This document shows, in pieces, positions 1 to 11,395 of a stretch of 64,000 bases of DNA. The stretch covers positions 1-64,000 of the forward strand of contig JAEILZ010000003.1 in the NCBI GenBank assembly GCA_018873225.1, in the 5' to 3' direction. The translations under genes were made by a program, and so were the position numbers. Position 1 is the first letter of the stretch, and every line of letters begins with the position of its first letter. The notes under the pieces were generated by a model. The model worked only from the letters and a program-made list of their open reading frames with translations, made no database searches and was not told the origin of the DNA. This DNA comes from [Phialemoniopsis] sp. UDSM-2020. Taxonomy: Eukaryota > Ascomycota > Sordariomycetes > Thyridiales > Thyridiaceae.

Positions 1-1435
1 TAGGGATTTATATTAAATAGAATTTTATTATCTTTTAGCTACTAAGTTAATTAAAATATTTATATATTAAAAGTAATTTTAAATAAGCTATTAAGATATA
101 AATATTTAAATAGTAATATAATATTTAAATAAATATTTCTAATAAGATACTTAAATAATAATAAATATTAAAGCCTAATAAAGATTAATATTTCTTTTAA
201 TTAATATATAATATATTATTATTATTAAGGTAAGATATAATTAAATATAATTAAAAGTAAAATAAAATAAATTTTATTTAAATAGTAATATATATAATAA
301 TTTAATTAATAAGAATAAAAGTAAATTTTAGAAATATTAATATTTAAATTATTCTTTATAGCTTAAATAAAAATAGATATTAAGAAAAATAATTAGAATA
401 TAAAATATTTAAATAAAAAAAAAGTATTAAAATTTATATAAATATAAATTAAAATAATTAATATACTATAACTTTAAAATATTTAAATATTATAATAGAT
501 TAAATTTTATAAAATATAAAGTTTAAAAGTATTTTTATAAATTTTTTATTATAATTATTTTAAAATAAAATCTATATTAGAAATTTAAATAGAATCTACC
601 CCCTATTTTATTTATATATAAACTATACTACTAAGAAATTTAAATGAAATTTACTAAATTCTATTTCTACCTTAAAATAGATATAAATTAAGAATTATAA
701 GAAGAATAAAAAAACTAAATATTAATATATAAGGTATTTAATTTTTAAAAATAAAGTAACTTATAATTAGAATAATTTAAAATAAAAATAAGTTTATTTT
801 TTATAAATTAATATAGTTTAAAATAAGAAAGATCTTATTTTTATTTAAATTTAACTTTAAAGTTTTAATAATAATTTTTTATTTTAAATATTTAAAATAT
901 TAAAATAGAATATATAAAGAATTTATACTAATAATAAGTAATAAATATAAAGTAATAATATAATTAACTAATTATAATTAAAATAGTTTTTATTTAAAAA
1001 TATATTATTAAATAAAAATATTTTAAATATTAAAAAGCTATTTAAATAGATATTTTAAAGGTAGATATTATATATATATATAAATAATTAAATTATCTTA
1101 AATTACTAATTTATTATAATTAGATTACTTTAAATTAATAAGAATTACTAATTCTATATAATTATTTATTTTATTTATTTTATTAGTTTTAATTACTTAA
1201 ATTACTACCTTATAGTATTATATTTTAATTTTATAATAATAGATATTTAAATAATTTAAGATTATTATAATATTAATATTAAATTATTAATAAAATTCTA
1301 AATTTTAAACTAAAAAAACTAATAATATTCAATCTAAAAGGTAATCTTAATCTAGTAGTAACTTTCCTTATATTAATAAGTAACTTCCTTATCTAATTAC
1401 AGTATAACTCTTATTAATATAAAGAATATATATAG
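1..1435. repeat. RIP-like AT-rich block
   Basis: The sequence is extremely AT-rich and has no usable reading frame. Nearly every C is followed by T or C and nearly every G is preceded by A or G, so CpA, TpG and CpG are almost absent. The few exceptions I saw are near 645, 1330 and 1400. This is what exhaustive C-to-T change at CpA on both strands leaves, the mark of repeat-induced point mutation in ascomycetes. It is presumably a dead transposon or other repeat, but nothing of the original coding content can be read. Normal base composition resumes at about 1440. Because it starts at the window edge, its full length is unknown. Confidence 0.85.
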
Positions 1436-2246
1436 TTCTATACTATTGCAATGTGGCCTATATCCTTCTGTATTATCTTAATATACTTTGATGCGCTTCT
1501 TATATCTATTGATAAATCCCATACCTTCAATTGGCAGTCACCTATGCCACAAATACTGCAAGCAGTAGTACAAGTTGCGGGCTTGCTCACTAGCGGTGTA
1601 ATAGTTATATGCATCATTGCGAGTCTTCTGAGGGTACAAGTGAGACTTAACAATATGAATCGTACAGACCTTGGATCAGTTTCTGTAGTGTTTGTTGTTC
1701 CTCTTTTGATTTGGTCCATAATAACAATGCTGTGAGTTTTTGCGTGCAGTGGATGGCATTAGAAGTTAATGACCTAAATCTAGGAAATTAACTCTTCATT
1801 GTTTCAGAGGAATTGTATGGCATCTGCAACTCAGTAGATCTGACAACTCCTGAGTGCGACTATATTCAGGGGAGCCGGACTATAGGCCTCCACGGAATTA
1901 ATGGGTTCAGACGCTTTAAATGGGAGACTTAAGCTACTAGTCGCTTGATTGTGGGTGATGACTGTTAGTAAACCAGGCTACCTATTTAGATTGAATCTCT
2001 TCACTGTCCCTGAGATGCGTCTTTTTGTATATACGTAGCAATTGTGATTGGACTTGGAATCCAGCGTCGCCTCAGTCTTCAGCCCATGTTAATATAGGCT
2101 TATGCAAGTTGCCGTCGTTCACCGAAGAATCGCGCTCCTAACTCGCATCAAACGTGCTTTGTGTCCAAAGGTTACTCGAATGGCTAACAAAATCGCCTCT
2201 ACGTACACATCATGGCGCATCTGATCTCGTCCCACACTCTGTCGTA
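1436..2246. other. Intergenic, no supported gene
   Basis: Composition is normal from about 1440 onward. An open frame at 1451-1735 (+) would encode 94 mostly hydrophobic residues, but it resembles no family I know. Its opposite strand is also open over nearly the same interval, and it directly abuts the RIP-degraded block. It may be a gene fragment or chance. Nothing else is recognised before the 3' end of the gene at 2247. Confidence 0.4.
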
Positions 2247-4858
2247 TCAGCATAGAAGTTCCAACAGATGTCGAGCTTGTCCCCCTGTCTTCAAAGTCTG
2301 AACCGACTCGATGATCTTCTCAGCCTGCTCAGCGCCATAGACAGGGCTTGCTAAGCTCCTGAACTTATCTTGGACCTTCTCGAGACTGAACGGGTTTTCT
2401 GTTTCACCGAGGGGGTGAACCAGTGATCTTCTTTCCAGCACGGTCTGGTCGGGCCCAAGAAGCTCAATTCTAGCTTCAAGATCAAGCACATCATTGTCTG
2501 AGACAGCGTCAATCCGATCGCAAAGCGCCTTCACCTGTGGATCTGCCATTGTGTTGTCATCGTATGCCTTCCACCCCAATCCTGCTCCATAAAGCCAGGC
2601 AACAGCGACTTGGTAATAAATGCTGAACTGAGCATCAACAATGGTGAGTGGATGCCGCTTGTTGGTCGTTGAACATCCAACGATATTATAGCATGCTGGG
2701 GAGAGACGAACAACGATCTGCGAGGGTAACTGCGGGTGGGACGGCGCCAGGGCGGAGGCGAGATCAATAGCACTGTGGGTCATGCGACACGCAGGGAACG
2801 GCTTCAACGCAGTCGATGTGAACTGCCACTCCGTCCGCAGACCGTGTGTCAATCCTTCAGGGCTGGGCGAGTTAGAGTATGCGTTCAAGAATCCCCATCG
2901 GCCCTCGATGCTATGCGAAGCGCCGAGCACGCCGGCCTCAGCAAGCGCAACACAAGCGAATGCGTCATGAGCGGCAAAGCCGGGGTGGAGGCGTTTGTTC
3001 CACGATCCATTCTCCAAGAATTGCATCGAGCCCGCGGCCCTTGACCCGGCGAGACCGAATGCGCTTTCAGTCTGTGCGGCCGAGAATCCCCGTAGCTTCG
3101 CAAGCGCGGCAACGGCACCAAAAATGCCAGCAGTCGAAGTGTTGTGAAAACCTCGGGGATAGCCGCCAGTTCCAAGTGCGCGAGCAAGACGAACCGAGAC
3201 CTCGTAGCCAACAGCCAAGGAGACGAGAAGCTCTTGACCAGTTGAGTTCAGAGTTTCGGCTTGCACCAGAGCTGCGGCAATGACAGACGCGCCTGGGTGA
3301 CTCGCACCGGCTGCAAACGTATCGTCAAAATCATAAGAATGTGCGAAGGCGGCGTTGAGTAGTGCGGCGTTGGGCATTGAAAAGGAGTTCCCTCTTGTGT
3401 ACACAGTATGGTGCCCGCCCTGGGTGTCAAGAGACCTGATTGCCTTCAGGAATGTTTCACTGGATTCGGCATGGGTTGCTGCGCTGGCCGCAACTCCAAT
3501 ATGATCAACGAGAAGCTCTTCCAGTTTTGAGACGGCCCCACTAGGAATGTCATCTATCTGAGCATCCGAAACAAATTGAGATAAGTCGGCTGTGATATGT
3601 TCTGGCTTATTGGCAACGCTGTCGCTTTTTGGCATGCGCAGCCGAGACAAGTTCGCTATCTCGGGTGGAAGGCTGAGTTCGCCGGTCATGATTCTTCGAG
3701 CTGTACGTATGAATGAAAGACTTTCAAAATCTGGGATAGCGTCTGTGGCTTTGGTCTTGCATGACACTGCAACGGGCATAACGCCAAGCGGATGATGAAT
3801 GTTCAACGTTTTCCCTTCGGCGGCACCATGGAGCAGCTGGCGATTGACGACTGAACCAGGGATGCGGCTGCAGGCTGCTGTGCAGATGGCTCCCGTTCCT
3901 GCCATCGAGTCGTGACACCGATTATCAAGGATGAGGCGGGAAAGGATGTGACCTTTACCGCCATCATCTGTGGCCACCGTGACGACCATTGGTAAGAATG
4001 GCGACTGCTTGTCTACATCTTGCCAGTTCTCGCATCGACCGAGCAGCTGAGCACCTTTGCCGCGCACCTCTTTGAGTGCAGCTATAATTGCTGGTTCGTT
4101 CATGGCATCTGCCGACTCACTGCCCGACAAGCCGAAATCGCGAGCTGCCACGAAGATGACAGGGTTGGCCACATCGCAGATTGTGATGTCCACAGGCCGC
4201 CCGGCTACCTCGATTGTGTTGATAACCTTTGAAGAGGGCAGTAGTCCTTTCCCATACGCCGCTCCAATCGTCTATACATGGCAAAAATTGTCAGCTCGAA
4301 CCTTGTGTGATAGGAGCAGCGCCGTACTTTGCTATAGTCCATCAGGATTGCCGCACCAGTGCCGGGTACCGCTGCAATCTCATAATCACCAGACTCAACA
4401 ACACTGCCCGTGGCTGGGTCGACGGGAATGTGTGCTCTGAGGACTTTATCAGTCCCAGTGTTGTAAATACGAACCAGCCTGGTCGGGCATCCCTGCGTGA
4501 TGCTCACTCCAGCCTCGTTTGTTTTGACCAGGCCTTCCTCGAGGGCAAACGGGCCAACTGCAGCAGAGATATTACCGCAATTTCCAGCGTAGCCAATGGT
4601 GTCATCTGTGATCCCCACCTGGCAGAAAGTGTAGTCGACATCCGCGTCTGGACGGTCCGACGTGCGGACCAGGGCGACTTTCGATGTTATGACTCGGGAT
4701 CCCCCCATGCCGTCAACCTGGATAGGGTCGGGCGTCCCCATCAGACGCTTAATAAAAGCGTCCCGTGCAGGTCCAGGCTCCGGAACATCATCTTCGTGGA
4801 AGAAGACAGCTTTGCTGCTACCTCCGCGATAGTAGACGGCCGGTACTGTCTGTCGCAT
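2247..4858 (-). CDS. PrpF-like isomerase fused to MmgE/PrpD dehydratase
   Basis: Model: exons 4858-4328 and 4271-2247, with a 56-nt GT-AG intron, giving 851 residues. Residues 1 to about 390 match the PrpF/DUF453 family (2-methylaconitate, aconitate and methylitaconate isomerases): the start has YYRGGSSK, then GYAGNCGN and later AGTGAICTA. Residues about 405-851 match the MmgE/PrpD family (2-methylcitrate dehydratase, cis-aconitate decarboxylase): HSYDFDDTF, a GFHNTS segment and GSWNKRLHPG. The two halves share one frame with no stop between them. Likely role: isomerise and dehydrate (or decarboxylate) an aconitate-like or methyl-substituted acid. PrpF and PrpD are normally separate proteins, so the fusion suggests channelling between two steps. 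It lies beside a regulator and, beyond it, aconitase-like and lyase genes of matching chemistry. The exact substrate is not readable from sequence. Confidence 0.85.
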
Positions 4859-5294
4859 GTTGGCGAATCTAGGCGTAGGTACGCAGAGGTGGACATCTGG
4901 AAACGATACTGAAGTTGATGCCAAGTAGAACACTCGCACGGCCCAGGCTCGTCGTGTTGAAGAAAGATCATTCTTTCTATCAAATCTTCGCGTTATTGCT
5001 CCCCACTCGAACGATTTAGTGTACACAAATCGGAGAGTGTGCGGGGACTCGGCGAACATCGGCAAGACTAAGGTTGCCACTAGCCAGGCCATTTCGCCGG
5101 TCAGCCCGGCACATCGACCGCACGAGCTGAGTAAAGGGCGCAATATGCTTGGGCCACGCATCCTAGCTGCAAGCTGAGAGCTTGTCAGCAGGATATGCAG
5201 GTTCGGGGTGTTCTCGGCACCCCCCGACCGGTTATGCCTGCGAACGCGACATGGACTGCGGAGAAATTTGGGGTCATTTGAGTTCTCAGCAGTC
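4859..5294. promoter_or_regulatory. Upstream region of the PrpF-PrpD fusion gene
   Basis: These 436 bp separate the start of the fusion gene from the 3' end of the regulator gene, both on the minus strand. The frame stays open upstream of the chosen start to about 5494. I placed the start at 4858 because PrpF homology begins directly there. No clear TATA box or repeated element was seen. Confidence 0.4.
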
Positions 5295-7501
5295 TCAACC
5301 AACGGCACCATTGAACGCAGTCGGCGACCAGTTGACGTCGGAAAAGTCAAAATTCGCCGCCCAGTCAAAGTCGGGAAAGGGGCCATCCGGCAGGATGGGC
5401 ATGCTGTCCATCCCAGCTTGGAGGCCGTAGTGATCGTCCGGTGCAGACCACTGAGATGCATCAGCTGCTTCGTGACCAGATCCTGCGGTGCCATCTAGTG
5501 CTTTTTTGTCAGTCAGTCTTTTGCGTAGACACATTGAATCGATGCACTACTGACCTGTTGCCGGCAATTCTGGTGACTCGTCGCGGTACGGACTTGGCTG
5601 GCCGCCAAACTCTTCTCTCCACCACCAAAAGCAGTCAAAAACTACACTCATGGAGAGTCTGCTCCGAATTCGGGTGCTTAGACTGTGCATGGAGCCATTT
5701 GCGTGACGGAATATATTCTTGCTGGTCCAAAGTTGGCTCATCAGAGCCACTCCGCGGGCGCCGAGATCGTCGTTCTGGAGAGAGGCGCGTCGGTTCAGAA
5801 GGATCGCGCCAAAGTAAGCCTTTTCGGACTCTTCAGAGTTGAAATGTATCGCCAAGTTGCTTCGACAAATCTTGAGGACGGAGAAAGCTGCCAAAGACAC
5901 GGTTCGTTCGATGAACACAGGGCATATTTGTGAAATTTGGCTTTTCTGGTCCTCTGCTGTCAATGCTTGCACAAAGGAACAGGCGGCAGAGTGAACTTGG
6001 ACTAAGCCAGCAAGGCTGCTGTCGTTTGTGCACTCGAAAAAATAGTACGCCAAGAGATGGAGACGGTAGCTCTGGGCATAGAGCAGACCTAAGGCAATAA
6101 GAATAATGTAGGTTGGAAAGAGGACAAGGATGCTTACTGATAGCCGAACGGCACTGTCCCGCGATCTCAGCCATTTGTGCATCAAAAACACTGATGAATG
6201 GCATCAGAGCATGGGGCTGCGAGCTCGAGTGGGGATCTTGCAGCACTTTCATGATCGCAGTCGTTGCCACGGCCATGACGTTGTGCATCTTCCGTCGTAG
6301 TCTCAGATCTTCAGGGAAGTCTGAGAGTAATGCCTCATCTTCTGGACCGAGCACCGCCGAGCAGCCGACCGTCATGGGCGGAAGCCCTTCGCGCAGCGCA
6401 GTGCTAGGACAAAGGTCAGCTACAAGGTAGTCCATGGGGATTAGACATAACTTGCTCGTGACTGATTATGAGACAATGCGCCCAGAGCTGCGCCCGGAAA
6501 AGCTTGTCTTCGTATCCCGAATCGAGTCTCGTCCGTGAAAAGTCCTGCCCCGATCCAACAACGTGCAGACCAATCTGCATGGCCAAGTGCGTGGCCGCAC
6601 CACTGAGGACTGTAGTGATGTCTTTGTACATGGTGTTGAGAGGCACGGGCCAGACACAGAGGACAAGCAAGCCCTGGATCGTCTCTATGGGATTGGCTCG
6701 AGTGCCCAACGCCTGGAGGGCCATGGAATTGATGCGGGGAGCCAGACGTCCAAGTAAAGTCGGGTCGCGCGAATACCGCCGGCTCCCGACAAAGACGATG
6801 GCCCAGAACAGAAATTGCGAGAGGCTGAAGCATCTGTCTGGGCTGAGGGACGGGTCGATAATAGCCATTAACGGCGAATACCGAGTAAAATAACTGTATC
6901 CACACATTAGCTATGCATTCAATAGCAAGGATCGAGAACGGGCTTGGCTGTGTACATGGCAAAGCAGTCCCTGATTTTGCGACCATCAACCTCGTGTCCA
7001 TCTAGTGATCTAGGAGCACATGGTTCACTGTCTGAAGATGGTGTAGGGAGATCACTAGCTGCTTGAGGCGTAGTGATACCGAAAGATAAGGACGTCGATG
7101 TCGGCATCGCCTGCGTAAACACATCATGAACACCGGCGGGGTCGTCGGCGGCTGGGGCGACATTGGAAGGTGAGATCTGGTGCTGAAAGAGTGTCGCATG
7201 ATCCGGGCCCTCGCCGAAAGTGCCCTTTGCGGAGCTTCTTGGTTGGGGCGATGAAGTCTTCAAGCTTTCCAGCTCCCGTTGGAGCTGCGCTTTGGTCTTG
7301 CGAGCGTGCGGGTTGACGCTCTTGATACAGACCAGCCCAAGTCGACGGCAGCGCGAGCATGCGTCGGGATACTCTGCATCGCAACGTATCTGGCAGAGCA
7401 CAATCGTCAGCGCCAGTCCATAAGTAATCTGCAAATCGGAAATGTCCTGCCTTTTGTAACCTGCATTCCCTACAGGCCACCCGTCTTCTCTCGGGAGCCA
7501 T
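5295..7501 (-). CDS. Zn2Cys6 transcription factor
   Basis: Model: exons 7501-7451, 7389-6956, 6893-6447, 6403-6138, 6088-5555 and 5494-5295, 643 residues. The N-terminus carries a binuclear zinc cluster: CRECRLQK joined to IRCDAEYPDACSRC and ending GLVC, with correct C-x2-C-x6-C spacing once the first intron is removed. A fungal-specific middle homology region follows (YFTRYSPLMAIIDP, QFLFWAIVFVGSRRY). The first intron needs a GC donor (AAG|GC...AG); the others are GT-AG, one only 43 nt. It sits between the PrpF-PrpD fusion and the aconitase-like gene, all on the minus strand, so it is probably the pathway-specific regulator of region A. A nuclear DNA-binding role is inferred from the family; the inducer is unknown. 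Confidence 0.85.
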
Positions 7502-7982
7502 GCTTCATTCCGCTTGGGAACAGACCTGCAGATCGACCACACAGCCCATTGGGGTTAGTCAGATCATTCGAACATTGCCAATCATTACGCAAGCGCGCGA
7601 GGATTGGGAGTATGCGACATTCAACCAGCAAGCTACGAACACACACGTTCAAAGCTGGGAGCGCGCGTGGGAGTGTGGGTTGTGAGGGAAGATGGAGAAA
7701 ACAAGGGACAAGAGCAGAACGTAAAAAAGCATTTAGTTGATGGACCCAATTATTGGTTAGATATTGGTCACACGCCAGTGGACAGTGAATACAAGGGGGC
7801 AACTGCACTAAAGCTTCTGGTATGTAGCCACTAAATCACTAAGGTAGGCTCACCATGATCCCCGCATCCAAATCAGGTCGGGTCTGGCTGGTCCGCTCCA
7901 CTAAATACACCCGACATCACTCCCCAACAAAGTGACCGAGGCATCATTCGCCCTGGCCGCAAGGTGGTCACTCGCCATCTTC
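7502..7982. other. Intergenic, upstream of the Zn2Cys6 regulator
   Basis: These 481 bp lie between the regulator start and the stop of the aconitase-like gene. They must hold the regulator promoter and the terminator of the upstream gene. Short open frames here have no family resemblance. No conserved element is recognised. Confidence 0.4.
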
Positions 7983-10970
7983 TCACCACTGCAGAGGAGA
8001 CGAGCCAGCACATCCAGATTCCTCAGCCTGTTCCGATCTTGGCCTTGCCTTCGCTCCAGATCCAGCTGTGCACAGGGCATCAAAGACTTGCCTGCCAAAT
8101 TTCAAAAAGGCTGGTGTGATGCCGCCTAGGTCCATCAGCTCCCTTTCCATGCTGCTGAGCTGGAAAGAAAATTCCCGACCGTCCACTGAGACTATGTTGC
8201 TCGTGATGTCTATATCGATCGACACTCCGTCTTGTGCCGCTTTGTAGAATTCGTCGTCTGTCAGAGTGATACCCAGGAGACCAAGGCCGGGTTGGTTCCG
8301 GCTGTAGATAAAGGCGAAGGACTTCGCAATGACACACTTGATCCCGCATCCTGATAGATAAAACCGTTAGCCCGACAATGACTATTCGCGACACGACCAG
8401 ACTTACCGAGTAAGGCAGAGACGGCTTGCTCTCGAGAAGACCCGCAACCAAACGCCTTGCCTGCTACGACAATGTCAAAGCCGTCCTTGACACGGTTCCT
8501 AAACTCGGGTTGTGTAAACTCGAGGCAATGAGCTCCGAGAGCCTCGTTCGTGCGACACTCAATCAGGAACTGAGCTGGCGCCAACTGTGAACAGTGTCAG
8601 CGTGACTGAGCTATTTTCTATGACAGAAGACATAAAGGAGATTTACTTACAGCGTCAGTATCGATGAAATCTCCCAGTCTTTGGACCTTGCCCGAGATAA
8701 CACGCTTCTGGGCCTGTTGCTTGACGCCATTGCCTCGTGTGACATTATCGCTGGAGGAGTCATTTCCTTGGTCTGGCTGTCCACCCATCGCTGTAGACGA
8801 CCCTATAGGTGTGATTTCTGTTTCAGGGCTGACTGGCTCGACATACTCAGGCTCCGTCCCTTCCAAAGCCTGGAGGGAACCTCTTCCTTTGAGCGCCTCC
8901 CATCTAGAATGAGGTATCTGGTCAATGAGATCCCGTGGGCTTCGAATCTTCATCTCAAATGATGAAGCCGCAACGGTCGCCGCCGAGGCCAAGTTACCGA
9001 TCGAGCCTGGTTCAACGTTAACATCATACTGAGTCCGGAATGAACACATGAGATTATTCGTACCTTTGCCCATTCTGTTCTCAAAGTTTCGATTCTGCGA
9101 GGACAGCCAGACTTCACCCTCCCCGGCCTTGTCCGCCGACATGCCTACACAGTAACTGCATCCAGGAACTCCAATCTCGAATCCGGCCTGTTCATAAATG
9201 TCTGCAAGTCCGGAGGTCCTGAGGCGGTCCAGAATGGGGAGAGATCCAGGAACAACTTTCCTTGCACCCTTCACCGTAGGCTTCCATCCATTCTTCAGCC
9301 CTTGTTCGAGGACCAAGCTGCCGAGCACGATATCTTCTTCGGCAGTGGTGCAAGCGCCAATGAAACAGCCATCAAGTGGAGTGTCCTCCATCTCCTTAAC
9401 AGAGACTACATCATCCGGATTCGGGTACTTTGCAACAAACGACTCAGTCTGAGAGAGGTCTATGATGCAGGTCTCGGCGTATTGAGCATCGGCATCCGGC
9501 TTAAAGTAGACTGAGCCCTTCTTATGTCTTGCCAATTTCCTTGACTTAATGAAGCTGCTCGTCACAGCATCTGGCACAAAGACACCAGTTATGCCTCCAA
9601 ATTCCTGAATCAAGTCAGTATGACGTCGGGTGGTGTTGGTCAAGAATCACGGGGGAATCTTACTGTAGTCATGTTCGCCACTGCGAATCGCGCATCAGAC
9701 GACAGGTACTTGACCCCAGGACCCGTGTACTCTACAACTCTGTCGGCTGCCACAGTGTTGCGCTTCAATTGTTGAAGAATGTAGAGAATGACATCCTTTC
9801 CTCCAATTCCAGGTGGCGGTTTCCCAATCAAGCGGATGTTCACACATTCGGGAACCTTGAACCACATCTCACCAGTGACAAGGCCCATGGTCACATCTGC
9901 CGCGCCAAGGCCAATGGCGAGGCATCCAACAGCACCAGAAGAACAGGTATGAGAGTCGGAACCAATGATGATCATTCCCGGCTCTGCTCGCTCACGATAG
10001 AATTCGGTATGCATGATTGTATACTGAGAAACACGGTCAGTCATCAACGGATTAACGGGTAAGGCAGCAGTTCGCGCGCGGTGCGCGGTGCGTTGAGTGT
10101 TGACCAACATTCATGCCCTGATATTCAGTCATCTTGAACACTTTCCTCGCTCTTTCCGAAGACTGAACGAGTCTTGAAACGGTAGGGTGGTTCAACACCT
10201 TTGGGTGGACAACATGGTCACCTGCCAGCCAGAATCGGTCATTGCGAAAGATTCCTGGTTTTCCCAACTGGTCATATGTGCTCTCCATGCTCTATTTAAG
10301 TCAGCATAAGACTCGGACGAGTGTTGGGCGCCTTTCGTCAACTCACGCTCCATGATGCCTCGGAAGCCATGACCCAGTCTACTGATACGCGAATCGTATC
10401 GCCGGGGCATACGAACCCCTTGCCATCCACATCGTGAGCAGCGAATATCTTCTCTGCAAGTGTCATGGGTCGTCTGCCGGCGGGCTTTACGGCGACAAGT
10501 GGTCGACCACTCTTGGAACGTTCTGCAGAGTTCAAAGCCTCGATCCCTGCAGGCAATCAGTCTTGCCACACGTGTCCAACATTCTGGCTTCGGACCAACT
10601 CACACGCAGTGACCAAGAATTGTAACTCTGCAACGTCTCGGTCTGTCAAGGTACCGTCATAACCGAGTCCAAGTCCGCCATAACTCGGTGAGGTCTTTGC
10701 TATGTCGGCTATGTGATCAACCACATCCGCTTCTTTCGCTCGACCGACACTCCGTAGCTGCGCCCCAAATGCATCGCATACGTCGAATACAGTGAACTGG
10801 CTCGAAGCTAGAGCTAGGTTAGTAATGATAACACCAGGAAATACTTTATTTTGCATACACTGTTCCTCAAGAGCAAGGTGTAAGTCCAATCCTCGAACGT
10901 TCTTGAGTGTGTTGGTGATGTGGCTTGCCAGGAGTTCAGCTGGCCCTTCGGGGTCTTGGACAGAACCCAT
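7983..10970 (-). CDS. Aconitase/LeuCD-type hydro-lyase, single chain
   Basis: Model: exons 10970-10604, 10546-10347, 10291-10109, 10023-9664, 9604-8651, 8584-8407 and 8350-7983, 869 residues. Residues from about 150 match the aconitase superfamily in the homoaconitase/3-isopropylmalate dehydratase branch: the IIGSDSHT segment, then cluster cysteines C455 (GACT) and C519/C522 (GCSYC), and the NRNFENRMG motif. The swivel domain follows ([20 protein letters not shown]), so large and small subunits are fused. It should bind a 4Fe-4S cluster and hydrate or isomerise an unsaturated di- or tricarboxylate. About 120-150 N-terminal residues precede the recognisable fold and match nothing I know. An in-frame ATG at 11000 is an alternative start. 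It is divergent from the lyase gene at 11396, consistent with successive steps. Substrates known for relatives include isopropylmalate, homocitrate, citraconate and dimethylmaleate. Confidence 0.85.
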
Positions 10971-11395
10971 TTTGCGAATAGTGTATTCAGCGAATACCAA
11001 GGGAGGTGTGAATGAATGGATTGTTGAGAAGAGACTTCCAGCGTGCCTGGTACCTCAGCAGACCGTGAACTCTTCCTTTCCACTTATTGGATTTAATTTC
11101 GCCAAAGCACTCCATTACCGCCGTAGACGTCCTTGGCGGCGAACTTCCCCACGGCTCCTCCGGCAACCGAGCCGAGATCCCCACAACAATCTCCCCGCCG
11201 AGTTTCTCCGGGGTGGGCCGGCGGCCGGTGAACACCGGCGAGACTGGTCTAGCACCCGAACTATCCTCACTAAACGGCATGATCGCATGCTTGGCGACCC
11301 AAGTCGGAGTCTCTGGGTGCTTATTATGCAAGCGGATCTTCGAGCATGTAGCAGTTTGATTCTTCTCTCTGCGACAGTCTCGACAAGCACGAACC
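10971..11395. promoter_or_regulatory. Divergent promoter, hydro-lyase / C-C lyase
   Basis: These 425 bp separate two divergently transcribed enzyme genes of region A and probably co-regulate them. The region is rich in CGG/CCG triplets, the usual half-sites of Zn2Cys6 factors. It includes a perfect inverted repeat at 11225-11238, annotated separately. Confidence 0.6.
11225..11238. promoter_or_regulatory. CCGGTG-N2-CACCGG palindrome
   Basis: A perfect 6-bp inverted repeat with a 2-bp spacer lies in the divergent promoter between the hydro-lyase and the lyase. Paired CGG/CCG half-sites are the usual targets of dimeric Zn2Cys6 regulators, and one is encoded 3.9 kb away. Binding is inferred only. 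Confidence 0.4.
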
